A DNA stretch of 64,000 nucleotides from Mauremys mutica (lineage: Eukaryota; Chordata; Testudines; Geoemydidae): contig NC_059072.1 in the NCBI RefSeq assembly GCF_020497125.1, positions 269,434,045-269,498,044 of the forward strand, given 5' to 3'. This document shows positions 11,213 through 22,554 of this stretch, piece after piece. The position numbers were made by a program, and so were the translations under genes. Below the pieces are notes generated by a model, which searched no databases, was not told where the DNA came from, and worked only from the letters and a program-made list of their open reading frames with translations. The number at the start of each line of letters is the position of its first letter. Within the stretch, counting starts at the first letter, position 1.

Positions 11213-12435
11213 CTACAGCTGGCAAGGGGGTTGTATCCACTGAACCAGCTCTGAATTTGGGCCTGTGTACTTAAATATCTATCTCTGACCAAACTGTGTT
11301 GTGCATGACGTTAAAGAAATACCATTCCCTTTGTCAAATGGAAGCTGCTATTACAAAAAGAAAAGAAAAGAATTCAATCCCCTGAAATGGGAAACTGAAG
11401 GGACCTGTAAAATCTTTTCCTATAATAACTGAGAACAGTGCTAAAAAGCTGGACTGTAAATCTGATTCAAGCAAATCCAAAGCACTCACAGGAATCAGCT
11501 TTTTATTGCAGATAAGTATAAAAACCGCATCGGAAGCATACTGGAATCTTAAAGATAAAGTGCCAGAGGCTTTTCTACTACAAGACTTAGCAGCTAAGCA
11601 CTGATACTTCAAGAACAAGCCTTCATCTCTCCAAGAAGAAAGCTAATGCAAAATAATATCTAATGCCAACAATCAGTAATAAAGTAATTCTTATTTTTCA
11701 ACTTCTATGCCCTTTCAGCTACTCCAGAAATGTTTATCTGATATTGGTGATGAAATTGGTGATCCTTTCGACACACTTTGATGATTTTGGGGTATATTTC
11801 TTCTTTTGAGACACAGAGAGTTACACACTTAATTACCACTTCAGACTATGGGAATGATGCACAAATCACTTTTAATAGAGATGAGTATGCTATTCACAAG
11901 TGTTTTGTGGGGAAGCACAAGTCAGATTCACACATTTGGCTTCTAGATCATGCCCGTTTGACTAACTCTAAAAATTGTGTGCTGTAGATTGAGAGATGAG
12001 AAATACTGACATACCTCATTTCTTCTAGTCATTACCTGTTAGTATGATTGCATTGCAATCCTGATTATATAAAGATCTCAGGGGACACCCATAACCTTAT
12101 ATATATGGGGACCCCCCATAATCAGGGGTTCACAAACATAAAGGCAGACAGACCAATAGGCTTTAAAGTCTGTGCTCTTGGTCCCTTCCTACCCCCAACC
12201 TCCTGCCGTGCATGTTTCCAAGCCTGCAGACTAGCTCTTCACGGTTACTACATGGCTTCCCCAAGCTAGGTTGGCTCTGGAGAGGAAGATGTACTCAGGG
12301 GACCCATATGGCAATGAAGAGGACAGAGGAGAAAGCTGGCTGGATTGTCTTAGTGCAACACAGGAGGATGTAACTGGGGATTTTGATTAATCATCTGTCT
12401 TAGAGTTTTATACTGCTGCCCACCACCACAGTATC
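11213..12435. other. No gene seen
   Basis: Unclassified AT-rich sequence. Short frames here show no recognisable domain. Confidence 0.4.
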
Positions 12436-12438
12436 TGA

Positions 12439-13296
12439 GGGTATGGCTACACCTGCAGCTGTACAGCACTGGGAGTTAAACCTGTCTTTGTACAGCTGAG
12501 TAGCGAAAGCGCTGCAATCTGGCCACACTGACAGCTACCAGAACACTGTCGTGGCCACATTTGCAGCATTTGTAGCGGCATTGGGAGCAGTGCATTATGG
12601 GCAGCTATCCCAGTGTTCAAGTGGCTGCAACATGCTTTTCAAAAGAGAGGGGTGGGGTGCAGTGTGACAGGGAGTGTGGGGGAGAGAGAGAGTGGATTTT
12701 TGGAGCCGACACTCTGTCAGCAGCTGCCTTGCAAGTTCCGACCCGTTCACTGAAAGCAAATAGCTCTCTTTGTTTTTTTCCTCACAGACCAGATAAGCAG
12801 CCTCCCCGAAACGGACCTCCACCTCCCTCCCTCCCGCCGCGCTGCTTCTCTCCTCAAGCCCCTTCCTTCCCCTGTCTTCAAGCAAACACTAGCTGTGAGC
12901 GTTCCAAAGGGAGCCCCCTGCCCTCCTCTGCTCATTCACAGCAAACAGTAGCTGTGTTTTGTTTTTTTTGATAAGCAGCTCCGGGAGCCCCGAGTTCACA
13001 ACAAAACAAAGAGAGGCATCACAACAAAACAAAGAGAGTTATCTTTACTTAAAAGGATTATGGGAAGCTTCCGGAGGTCAGTCACAGAGTACTAAGATTA
13101 TTCCCTGTTTACACTGGCGCCCCAGGGCTGCAGCAGCAGCGCTATTCTCTTTATTCCTCTCGTGGAGGTGCAGTACAACCAGCGCTGTAGCCAGGGAGAT
13201 ACAGCGCTGTATGTGCCTTGCCAGTGTGGACGGGGAGTGAGTTACAGCGCTGTAAAGCCACCACCAGCACTGTAACTCTCAAGTGTAGCCAAGGCC
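12439..13296. mobile_element. 858-bp inverted-repeat DNA transposon, Harbinger-like ends
   Basis: The left end GGGTATGGCTACACCTGC and the reverse complement of the right end, GGCCTTGGCTACACTTGAG, form terminal inverted repeats. Both are flanked by TGA (12436-12438, 13297-13299), a 3-bp duplication that would suit PIF/Harbinger. The interior has repeated 'acagcgctgta' motifs and no intact transposase. Short frames on both strands are low-complexity. The class call is tentative because Harbinger prefers TWA targets. Confidence 0.65.
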
Positions 13297-13299
13297 TGA

Positions 13300-15539
13300 G
13301 ATGTCTTCCATTCAACATTGATCTCCACCGTGGAGTCCCAGCAGACTTCATGGAGTCTCTGGCACGTCTTCCCTTTCAAGGTCAAAACTCTGCTTGGGGT
13401 AGAGTGTTTGGTTTTCATTTATTTATTTTTGGTATGGGGTTAAGGGCAGAGGGGATGTCAATGTTGTGTCATTCTTATGGAGGAAAGGCCTTTTCAAAGA
13501 GATCAATCAATCAGTCGGAGCTCAATTAACATTTTAATCAAACAGATTAGTAAACCTAATTTTAAATGTAGTTATGTCTTGGGTCAGAATCAAAAGGTTA
13601 ATGCTAGTTGAAGGGGCTGTGAAGAATAAGAAGTTATATCTGGTATCACGCTGTATTTGTAGATGCATCTCAAAACCATATTGACCTTTTTAACAGACAT
13701 ACCACAACAGGCAGCCATATTACAGAAACCCACACTTCATTTGCCTCTGCTATCACCCACCATTATTGCTTCCAAGTCTCTGCCTCTCAGTGGTCTGATC
13801 CTGCAGAACTGAGATCCATCGGAGATTCACCATTTTCAATAAGTGCAGGACCTGTCTCATTGACTTTTGTATTTTGTGTTCTGGATTATTTTTCCCCACA
13901 TAAATGATTCTGCATTTTTCAAATGATTGGGGGGAAAAATCAGGAAGGAATTAAAAATTAACATAGAGGCTTTTTAGTACTGCATGAACTGATCCTGCTG
14001 ACACAGAAACTTATTGTGTTACTTTTGGTGAAACTTATTCTCCAGAAACCCCAAGAAAGATGGATCATTTCATTTTCATGATGGGCCTGAGGAGCAGAGA
14101 GGATACAACGTTCTTGCATGACATCAGACACAAATATCATTTGTTAAAACATCGAATTCCAAAAAAGATAGTTGCAGAGAACTTGGATTAAAGACAAAAA
14201 GAACGTTTTCTGAGGCAATAAAAGCCAAGAAGCATTCAGATTTGCTGTCACTGGCTTGTAAGCTTCAGTTCTGCATAGAATGAATTCCAAATATAATACG
14301 TACAGCAGGAGAAAGTCTTATCAGGGAAACAACCTGACTCAGAGGGAGATAGACTTAAACTGCATATCCAGCACATGACACATACTGGTGATCTTCTGCA
14401 TACCTTCCTACTGCAGAAAAGGGAAGGGTGTCCTCCAGTGATGTACCAGTATGTAGGGATGCTCTCTAATGACCTCTTGTGCTGTGGTTACGTGCTCCAG
14501 GTAAACAGTTAAGGGCTCTTGTCTGCAGCCCTTGGACAAAGCCTCGCTGGATTCAGGCTTGAAAACTTAAAAGTTCACTACAGCCTCTCTCCACCTCTGC
14601 CCCCAAAGTAAGCAGTAGCAATGCACATTTTCCATAAAAGAGGCATGATTTTTATGTGATTACTTCCAGACCCTTTTGTTTTTCTTTTCCTAATCCCTCT
14701 GATTTACATGGATGATTTTGTTCACTCCACCTGGAATTTCCCTGTAACGCCCACTGCTGTATCATAATGAGGTAGATACAGCCACCTGACTATGACTAAA
14801 GGAGCTGATCCCCTATATCCAGTGTAGTCAAAAGTCTATTGAAATTGCATTAATGAGAAACAGAAGAGGAGGACAGAGAAAGTGATAGAATGTATATTAC
14901 TGGATCTTAAACCCTACCCCTGATTCAGACTCAAACCCTGAACAATAGACAAAATTTAATTTGGCCCAGATCTAAACAATACCACCTTTGCCCATCTCTG
15001 GCTGAATTACTGCTGTCCTGAACAAACAGTGTGCATGTGGATTGATAGAAATTTGATTGTACCAGAATATCAAGAACTATTCTCATTAGATTTCAATCAC
15101 ACAAATGGCAGAAACCTTGTGAGATTAGCTGATCTCCTGTTTCACGAGATTTCAGCCAGTCTGGGCTGAAATCCCATGAGATCATGTGTTCTTGCAAGAT
15201 TGCAGTGAGATCTAAACTGGAATCAGGAAATAGGTGCCTGCTAGTTTTTGATTCATTCTGAAACTAAAACCATTGGGGCTGGTCCATATATGGGGATTTG
15301 AGTTGGAGGCCTAGAACTCTGAAATTTTGAGCAATTTGGATTCAAGGTTCATATTTTGCCTCATTCATAAATAGAATGCAAGTTGCATAACACCCTTCAT
15401 AGCCTAATTTGGGAATGCTGAAGGGCAAGTGACACTGAACGTGTAGAACAGACTAGGTGTTGCATCTGGTGTAAACACCATAAGTGTATTGAATAATCCT
15501 AACCCAGTCACATAACCCCAGCTCTCTAGACCCTCCCAT
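13300..15539. other. No gene seen over 2.2 kb
   Basis: No exon or repeat family recognised. A small inverted repeat, gatttcagcc / ggctgaaatc, occurs at about 15146-15173. Confidence 0.4.
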
Positions 15540-15826
15540 TATTCCATCTCTGTTGTTATTTGTATTATGGTAGTACCTAGAGGCCTCAGTTGAGCTCCTG
15601 GCCCCATAGTGCGAGGTGTTATACAAACAGAGAGTGACAGATCCTGCCCCAAGGAATGTACAGTCTAAACAGAGAAGACAGATCATTCTTATTTCACAGA
15701 TTAAGTAGCTCAGTCACAGAAGGATTTACCTACAGTCACACAGCCACTCTCTGGGAGAGGCAGAAACTGAATCCACGCCTTCACAGTCCCAGCCCATTAC
15801 CTTAACCACAAGACCATGATGGGTTT
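15540..15826 (-). repeat. Nearly full-length MIR-type SINE
   Basis: Read on the minus strand it starts with a tRNA-like head ('ggtcttgtggttaagg'), then 'gtgtgactgtaggtaaatcc', and ends with the tail 'ggggcaggatctgtcac', 'ataacacctcgcactatggg' and 'aatacaaataacaac'. The tail matches the forward MIR end at 50930-51060. Confidence 0.8.
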
Positions 15827-15829
15827 TAC

Positions 15830-16629
15830 TTTCCGCTAAGGGACTGTGATGCTGTAGGCAACCAGACCAAAAGAGATCTAAGTGAGATTTTGTGTAAACT
15901 GCCATCTCACTTAGACTCATCTAGCAGAATCCTTTTAGATTAGCCTGGGAAATTTAGCTTGTACTAATTGCCCTGGTACATTAAAAAAAAAATCCCCCCT
16001 CCCTGCAAATTCTCTCCTGTAGAAATATGCTTTTAAGGTTCAGATAAACGAAGGTGACCTTTTTTCTTTGTTTTTAATTTTTCCAGCACTCTGCATTTCA
16101 GGGCTCCATCTGGGAAACCAAAACAGAAGTGCCCAGAACACATGCCCTGACTAATCCAATAGAAATTGCCCAATTTTGCAGATGCAAAAGGTTTGGATGT
16201 GTACACAAACTTTATGGGCGTTTCTCTGAGCTTCAGTTACACAGACTCACTGTTCTGCCTAGGGAACCATGCTGAAAAGGGTAGTAAAGGGGTACATCTG
16301 CCAAACCCTGAGCATCTGCTACTGCCTAAGAAAATCTAACAAATACTACTCTGCTCTAAGAACCACAGCGCCACCTGTGGTTGCCTGATAGCAACCTTTC
16401 TCCACAGCTGCTGGCCACCTGTCAGTGGAAAACTAGAGAATTTGAAGTTGCTCCCTGCATGCAGGCTGCTTAGAAGGAGTGGTGGTTACTACCAGTGGTG
16501 CTGGCAGCCTTATACACATTATGCATGGTGCATCCCATTGGCAAGGGCGAAGAGGAGCAGTGGTGGCCCTCTCACTGCCCACTCAGGTTTGGCCCTTTGG
16601 CCCTCCATTGTGACAGGGGAATAGCAGGA
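15830..16629. other. No gene seen
   Basis: Unclassified. The GC-rich frames from 16442 onward run into the tandem duplication below and have no recognisable domain. Confidence 0.4.
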
Positions 16630-16765
16630 TCGAAACTGAGTGAGTGGCGTTGTGACCTGGTGCATGGGGGTTGCAGCTCCACTCAGGGAGATGTTGCAGG
16701 ACCAAACCTTGAGCGGCGCTGTGACCCCTGTGCACTAGGTTGTAATGCAACTCACTCAGTTCAGC
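16630..16765. repeat. Two-copy imperfect tandem repeat
   Basis: 'aaactgagtgagtggcgttg' plus 'tgacctggtgcatgggggtt' plus 'gcagctccactcagg' is followed by a diverged second copy, 'ttgagcggcgctgtgacccc ... gcaactcactcag'. It may lie inside an uncharacterised repeat. Confidence 0.55.
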
Positions 16766-17089
16766 ACTGCTCCTCCTCGCAGGAGTCATGGGGCCAGCTC
16801 CTGTACCAGGGTTCGCTCTGGGGGCTTGCCCATCCTTGCCCCACTGCCAGCAGTCTTATCCCCATCTGCAGCAGGGATGGCTCTACAGGGACTCAAGGTG
16901 TGAACCATGGGAAAAATTTCGGGGGACTTTTCTGGGTTCTACCCTAGCATCCTCAGAGCTGAAGAAATTTACGACTGGTTATTTTTTTTTCCAGTTTTTC
17001 CAAAGAAACTGTCCACCTTCCCATGCCACTGGGTATAAGCACAAATTCAAAGAAGAGTATTGCTAACCTCAAGTGTTCACAAGTCATGA

Positions 17090-17477
17090 GTGGGCCCCCC
17101 AACATCAGGAGACTGGCTTAAAAATCACTAGATTTTAAAAATAACTAAAAGTTGGGCAATTGCATTAGCCTTCCATGTTTTTGAGCCTTTAGAGTTCATG
17201 CTTGCTAGCTTTTCTCTGCAGCCATGAGGGCTAGAACCCTTTTTTTTTTAAAAATGAAAGCTGGGATTTTTACATAATCATCTGTCTCCAGGAGCTGGGG
17301 TTTTTAGAAAACTGCAAATACTGCAAGACTCGAGATAAAAATAACATGAATTTTGCCACACTGGACACAGTAAAAACAAAATAAACTAAACTGCTGTGTT
17401 GTACCAATGGAGAAAGCATGTTACAAAGTTGAGGTCCTCTCCAAGAAAAGTGGAAATGCGATATCATCATAGAAGAC
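17090..17477. other. Possible old repeat, unclassified
   Basis: 'acatcaggagactggcttaa' and 'ctccaggagctggggttttt' look like pieces of a dispersed sauropsid repeat, but I cannot place it. No gene. Confidence 0.3.
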
Positions 17478-17671
17478 AAGAAAGAGTCTTGTGTCACCTT
17501 ATAGACTAACAGACGTATTGGAGCATGAGCTTTCGTGGGTGAATACCCACTTCGTCAGAAGCATGTGGTGGAAATTTCCACGAAAGCTTATGCTCCAATT
17601 AGTCTGTAAGGTGCCACAGGACTCTTTGTCACTTTTTACAGATCCAGACTAACATGGCTACCCCTCTGACA
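17478..17671. mobile_element. Two Penelope-like/SINE ends in inverted orientation
   Basis: A forward arm ('gagtcttgtgtcaccttata', 'gactaacagacgtattggag', 'catgagctttcgtgggtg') is followed, after 'gcatgtggtggaaatttcc', by a reverse arm ('cacgaaagcttatgctccaa', 'gtctgtaaggtgccacagga', 'agactaacatggctacccct'). The tRNA-like head on the minus strand (ggtagccatgttagtctg) is that of the common turtle SINE-like terminus. Head-to-head ends like these are typical of Penelope-like elements. Confidence 0.75.
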
Positions 17672-17734
17672 GAAGATAATGCCACTCAGAGGGGTAGCCA
17701 TGTTAGTCTGGATCTGTAAAAAGTGACAAAGAGT
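17621..17734. repeat. Exact 49-bp inverted repeat
   Basis: 17621-17669 and 17686-17734 are perfect reverse complements over 49 bases, separated by 16 bases. The right arm is a third partial copy of the SINE-like head and abuts the left arm of the next inverted repeat. Confidence 0.97.
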
Positions 17735-17943
17735 GTGTGCAACGTTGAACTGTGGCTTTATGGAATGTTTCTGAGCACATTATCACGTAGAGCTTATTTC
17801 TATGCTCATTGCATCCAATGGCAAAGCTTCCACTGACTTCAATAGTACAGGATCATGGCCTTAGCTTGCAAAATCTGCTACTGAATTTGTGAATATTGTG
17901 CTCAGAAACATTCCATAAAGCCACAGTTCAACGTTGCACACAC
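17733..17943. repeat. Exact 47-bp inverted repeat
   Basis: 17733-17779 (starting GTGTGTGCAACGTTGAACTG) and 17897-17943 are perfect reverse complements over 47 bases with a 117-base spacer. This could be a small inverted-repeat element or the product of the same rearrangement as the adjacent 49-bp repeat. Confidence 0.97.
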
Positions 17944-19291
17944 AATTCTCTCTTTCTCTCTCATCCTTCTACATAGAACATTCCAGGAATCTCTTCAATA
18001 AGTTTACCTGGAAACAAAGACTGATGAGGTGGAGAATGGCTAGAATGTTATCAGTACATCTGTGTGAGTGGGAGTGGCTAGCTGCTTCCACAAGTGAGCT
18101 GTTTAGCTAAAATGAGAGGCAAGGCAGGAATGTAAACTATTATTTATATTTCTGAATTACCTGTGAGATGAAGGAGAGAATATTTATAAACAGAAATGTG
18201 AATTTTGGCAGCGCAGTAGAGACCCCCACCTGTAATCTCTCTTTTCAAAGTTTTAGGTGTTAAACACAAAGGAAAATAATATAATGCGGGGGCTCAGACA
18301 AATGATAAATTCAATTCATGGGTTTAGTCATCGAATTGTTCAGCAGCAGTGATTATGCTATAATTTATACCTCATTTTTTAGTCACTGCAAATTTACTTC
18401 AGCGCTTCCCTGAAAATTCTCTGACAGTAATTTATGCAAGCCCAAGACATGTTCTGTCAAACTTGTCTCAGGCTATCGCACTTCATTTGTCCATCAAAGC
18501 CAACAACATTATAGACAGGGAATTTGGGAAAAAAGTATTGTACAGCAACATAATCCCTTAAAATGAATGAGAAAATGCTTGGGATGGAAAAGACATGGGA
18601 ATGGGCTTTTAGACAAATAATCTCACTGCAATCCTTCACAAAGGCAGAACTGCAGTTTCTGGTCAGTTACCTTTTGACTCTACCACCCAAATACTCATAA
18701 AATTGACCTGATATGTGAGGAGGAAGGAAAACAAAATGTATGGTCAGCATAAAAGCTCTGTAAGTGGTTGTTCTGAACAAAGGCCCCAGGAAATACACAT
18801 GTCTGACACCAGCCTTCTGCTCTTTGATCACAGTGTACAATGCAAGAAGTAACATAAAGCAAACGTGGTGTTCAAGGAGACAAAAAAAAGGAGGGGGGGA
18901 ATTATATTAATTACTGTGTTTTTTGTTCTGCACTGTTAACTTCTTGTTGTTGTATAAAAAACTGCCACGAGGAAGAATAATATGGCTGATGAAGATTTCC
19001 ACCCATATAAAATGCTCTGATGCCATAATGTTCATTTGGCACTCCTGCGTCTGAGCCAGCATAGTGTTAAGGGGCAATGTGATGCTGGATGTACCATATT
19101 TCAGATCTGATGTAAAAACAAGCTACTGACCATTTGCACTAGCACTTTTCACAAGAACATGTGTTAACTCTGGTATGGCTAAATTGTAAACCAACTAGCT
19201 ACATCTTGCCTGGCATCTACATCACCTCTCCAAATTCAAATGGATACAATTTAATGCTCTAAAAGGTCTTACTGGTCTAAAGGGCATAAGA
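17944..19291. other. No gene seen
   Basis: AT-rich sequence without recognisable features. Confidence 0.4.
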
Positions 19292-19465
19292 CGATTAAGA
19301 ACGGCCATACTGTGTCAGACCATTGGTCCATCTAGCCCAGTATCCTGTCTTCTGACAGTGGCCAATGCCAGGTGCTTCAAAGGGAATGAATAGAATAAGG
19401 CAACTATCAAGTGATCCATCCCCTGTCATCCAGTCCCAGAATCTGGCAATCAGAGGACTCTGAGG
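19292..19465 (-). repeat. CR1-type LINE 3' end
   Basis: 'agaacggccatactgtgtca', 'gaccattggtccatctagcc', 'cagtatcctgtcttctgaca' and 'gtggccaatgccaggtgctt' form a very common sauropsid repeat matching a CR1-type 3' end in reverse. The exact subfamily was not determined. Confidence 0.7.
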
Positions 19466-20355
19466 GAGGGGTCCTGACCCACAGAGTTTAGCCAGTAAGA
19501 CTGCACAAAGCTTGTGAGAAACTTTGTTTGAATCTGATATCGTTTGTTAAGTTAGGCTTTAGTAAGCATTTAATCTTTATTTTTCTTGTAAGCATGTCTA
19601 ATTTTTATGCCTCATTACCTGTACTCACTTAATATCTATTTCTTTATAGTTAAATTTGTTTTACTGTTTTATCTAATCAAGTGTGTTTAAAGTGAAGTGT
19701 CTGAATAGCTATTTGAGATAATAAACTGGCATATTATTCCTTAGGATTCCATATTATTACTTAAAGGAATAACAGACTTACAATATTTGTACAGTCCAGG
19801 AGAGAGTTGGGCAGTACAGGACATATATTTCTGGGGGAAATCTGAGACTGGCAGTGTGTTGGGGTCACCCTGCAGTCAGGGCCGGCTCCAGACCCCAGCG
19901 CGCCAAGCGTGCGCTTGGGGTGGCGTCCCGCGGGAGGGCGGCAGGCGGCTCCGGTGGACCTGCCACAGGCATGCCTGAGGAGGGTCCGCTGGTCCCGCGG
20001 CTCCGGTGGAGCATCCGCAGGCATGCCTGCGGGAGGTCCACTGGAGCCCCGGGACCAGCGGACCCTCTGCAGGCACGTCTGCAGGAGGTCCACCGGAGCC
20101 GCCGGACCAGCGAACGGCAGAGCGCCCCCCGCAGCATGCCGCCCTGCTTGGGGCGGCGCAAATCCTAGAGCTGCCCCTGCCTGCAGTATAACCCAGGCTG
20201 GCCAGAGTATAACTCAAGTGTGGCAGGCAGGCTGCAGTTACACTCAGGGTATATTTGTGAGCAGCCTTGGTGGAAACTACTTCAGTAAGGTATTGTAAGG
20301 CACCCAAGGGTAGGGCGGGGAAGACATAGTCCCCGCACTGGTCTGGACTGTACTC
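19466..20355 (+). mobile_element. LTR fragment, family shared with 45 kb
   Basis: 'ttatgcctcattacctgtac', 'aaagtgaagtgtctgaatag', 'gtacagtccaggagagagtt', 'gggcagtacaggac', 'tttctgggggaaatctgaga' and a terminal 'ggtatgtcaca' align in the same order with 45460-45911. The 5' part is missing, apparently against the CR1 piece. A hAT MITE occupies 19877-20179. Confidence 0.7.
19877..20179. mobile_element. hAT MITE, family B
   Basis: A 303-bp element with ends CAGGGCCGGCTCCAG and CTAGAGCTGCCCCTG and an exact 8-bp duplication CCTGCAGT (19869-19876, 20180-20187), inserted into the LTR. The interior carries degenerate 'gcatgcctgcgggaggtcc' repeats in both orientations. Frames of about 100 codons on both strands are artefacts of this GC-rich repeat. 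Confidence 0.93.
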
Positions 20356-20439
20356 TGGTATGTCACAGGTATACTTTTAATTTGAGCTTCTATTATGGTG
20401 TTTTTAAAAAGTTTCCATGCAGCCTGCAGGCATTTAACT

Positions 20440-21340
20440 CTTGTCACAGTTCATTTCACAGTTCATTTTAATTTCTGTTTAACTAGCTTCCTCATTTTTG
20501 TGTAGCTCCCCTTTCTGAAGGTATATGCTACTGGTGGGCTTCTTTGGTATTCTGTGCTCCATCCCCCACCACAACAAGGATGTAAAATTAAATTACATTA
20601 TGGTCCCTAATACTGAGCAGTTTAGCTATCTTTACATCTTGGACCAGATCCAGTGCTCCACTTAGGACTAAATCAAGAATGCGTCTCCTTCTGTAGGTTC
20701 CAGGACTTGCTGCTCCATGAAGCAGTCATTAATGGTGTCTAGAAACTTTATCTCTGCATCCTGTCCTGAGCTGACATGTACCCAGTCAATATGGGGATAG
20801 TTGAAATCCCCCATTATTACTGAATTTTCTATTTTTACAGCCTCTCTAATCTCCCTGAGCATTTCACTATCACCATCCTGGTCAGGGGTTGGTAGCATAT
20901 TCCTTCTGCTATAACCTTATTATTCAAGCATGGAATTTCTATCCACAGAGATTCTATAGTACAGTTTGATTAATTTAAGATTTTTATTATATTTGACTCT
21001 ATGCTTTCTTTCACATACAGTTCAACTTTCCCACCAGCATGACCTACTCTGTCATTCCTATATATTTTGTACTCTGCTATTACTGTGTCCCAGTGGTTGT
21101 CATCATTCCTCCAAGTTTCTGTGATACCTGTTATAAAAATATCCTCAGTTAATACCCAGCACTCGCGTTCACCCAACTTACTATTTAGACTTCTAGCATT
21201 TGTATAAAATTTGTCACTTTTTAATTATCTGCTTTCATGTGATGAATGGGACTCCTTTTCATTTGACTGGTTTTCTTCGGTTTCTACCTGTACTTTACCA
21301 ACTACTAGCCTTTCCTCATTACTAGGATATACAGAATCCC
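20440..21340 (-). pseudogene. CR1 LINE endonuclease-domain fragment
   Basis: On the minus strand two broken open segments (21176 to 20970, 20898 to 20668) read the apurinic-type endonuclease of CR1 ORF2. The first contains ITETWRNDDNHWDTVI and GGKVELYVKES; the second contains the motif VIMGDFNYPHIDWV with the catalytic-region GDFN, and FLDTINDCF. A frameshift or stop separates them. Reverse transcriptase and 3' end are absent, so this is an internal relic. The opposite-sense CR1 at 25177 is a different copy. Confidence 0.85.
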
Positions 21341-21714
21341 CATTAATAGATCCACTCTGTAGTACTGTTGTGTGCTTCTAAACAGTTGTAGTATTTCACC
21401 CCAAAAGATGGCTGCATTTCAGTAGAGGGTGACAAGACTCTTATGCATCACTTGGTACTTCGCAGGAGTGCTGTTAATTAATTAGGATGAGAGGTTCTTG
21501 GGTGAAAAATTGCTATAAAATACAATGTGTAATTTGTTTTTAATTCTTATTATTTCAAAGAGGTCAGTTCTGCTTCCTTTCAAACTAACTCCTGTCACTT
21601 GTCATTTTCCCACTTGTTTAGTACCAAAGCTTCTTCCACTTAACTGCTCGTTGTTGTGCTATTCTCTTAGCAATGTGTTTCAACAAAATATCCATTCACT
21701 TAAAGGAGTAGGAC

Positions 21715-22126
21715 CAGGGGCGGCTCTACGTTTTTGGCCGCCCCAAGCAGTCATGCGCGGGAGGCGCCCCGGAGCCGCGGGAGCAGCGGACCTCCTGCGG
21801 GCATGACTGCAGAGGGACCGCTGGTCCCGCGCGGCTCGGCAGGACCTCCTGCGGCTGCGGACGGTTCGCGGGTCCGGCGGCTCCGCTTGAGCTGCCGCAG
21901 TCATGCCTGCGGGAGGTCCAGCCGAGCCGCGGGACGAGCGCCCCCTCCGCAGTCATGCCTGCGGCAGGTCCGGTCGTCCTGGGACTCCGGTGGACCTCCT
22001 GCAGGCATGACTGCGGCAGGTCCGCCAGCCCAGCCTGCTGGCCCCCCCCCCCGGCCGCAGGGACGCCCCCTAGATTTTGCCGCCCTAGGCACCAGCTTGT
22101 TTTGCTGGTGCCTAGAGCCGCCCCTG
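21715..22126. mobile_element. hAT MITE, family B
   Basis: A 412-bp element with ends CAGGGGCGGCTCTACG and TAGAGCCGCCCCTG and an exact 8-bp duplication AGTAGGAC (21707-21714, 22127-22134). Subterminal 'ggccgccccaagca' and 'ccgccctaggcacc' match 4587. It has repeated 'cctcctgcgggcatgactgc' modules but not the perfect 40-bp array. Frames on both strands are spurious. Confidence 0.94.
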
Positions 22127-22134
22127 AGTAGGAC

Positions 22135-22554
22135 ATACTAGATTTGTGAGAGCTAACTGGAGAAGTTCGTTTCCTGAACAGGTTTGATATGCCATTTCAG
22201 CATGCAAGAGGTTAAAGTACACTGACAAGAAAGTTTCAGGAAACTTTTCCTAGAAACGAATGTAGCCTGCAGTCATAGAACAGATGTACCTCTTTTGAGC
22301 AGCTATAAATCCTATGAGTACCCTAATAAATACACTACACATCCACTGGAACAATGTGCCCTGTGGATTTACACTGCATCATATCACTTCTTCCTGAAAA
22401 TAATTAAAAAACCTATTAGAGGCTATATTTGGGATGTTCTGACTTATACACACTTCTGCTTTCCCCTCTCCAGACAGATATTCTGTCATGAAAGACATGC
22501 AACCTGATTTTATGCCCAAAGGAAAAAAAATCCCTATAACGATATGCCAGGGCT
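22135..22554. other. No gene seen
   Basis: Unclassified sequence between a hAT MITE and an LTR-like block. Confidence 0.4.

Noticed and set aside
12595..12971. Frames on both strands around 12.6-13.0 kb
   Set aside because: Inside an inverted-repeat transposon; no domain, and opposite strands are equally open.
17694..17741. tRNA-like sequence (ggtagccatgttagtctg)
   Set aside because: It has an A-box-like motif but no complete cloverleaf; it is the head of a SINE-like Penelope terminus, not a tRNA gene.
19761..20307. Several arginine/proline-rich frames on both strands
   Set aside because: GC-rich family B hAT MITE; no conserved domain. The same applies at 21680-22141 and 27480-28152.
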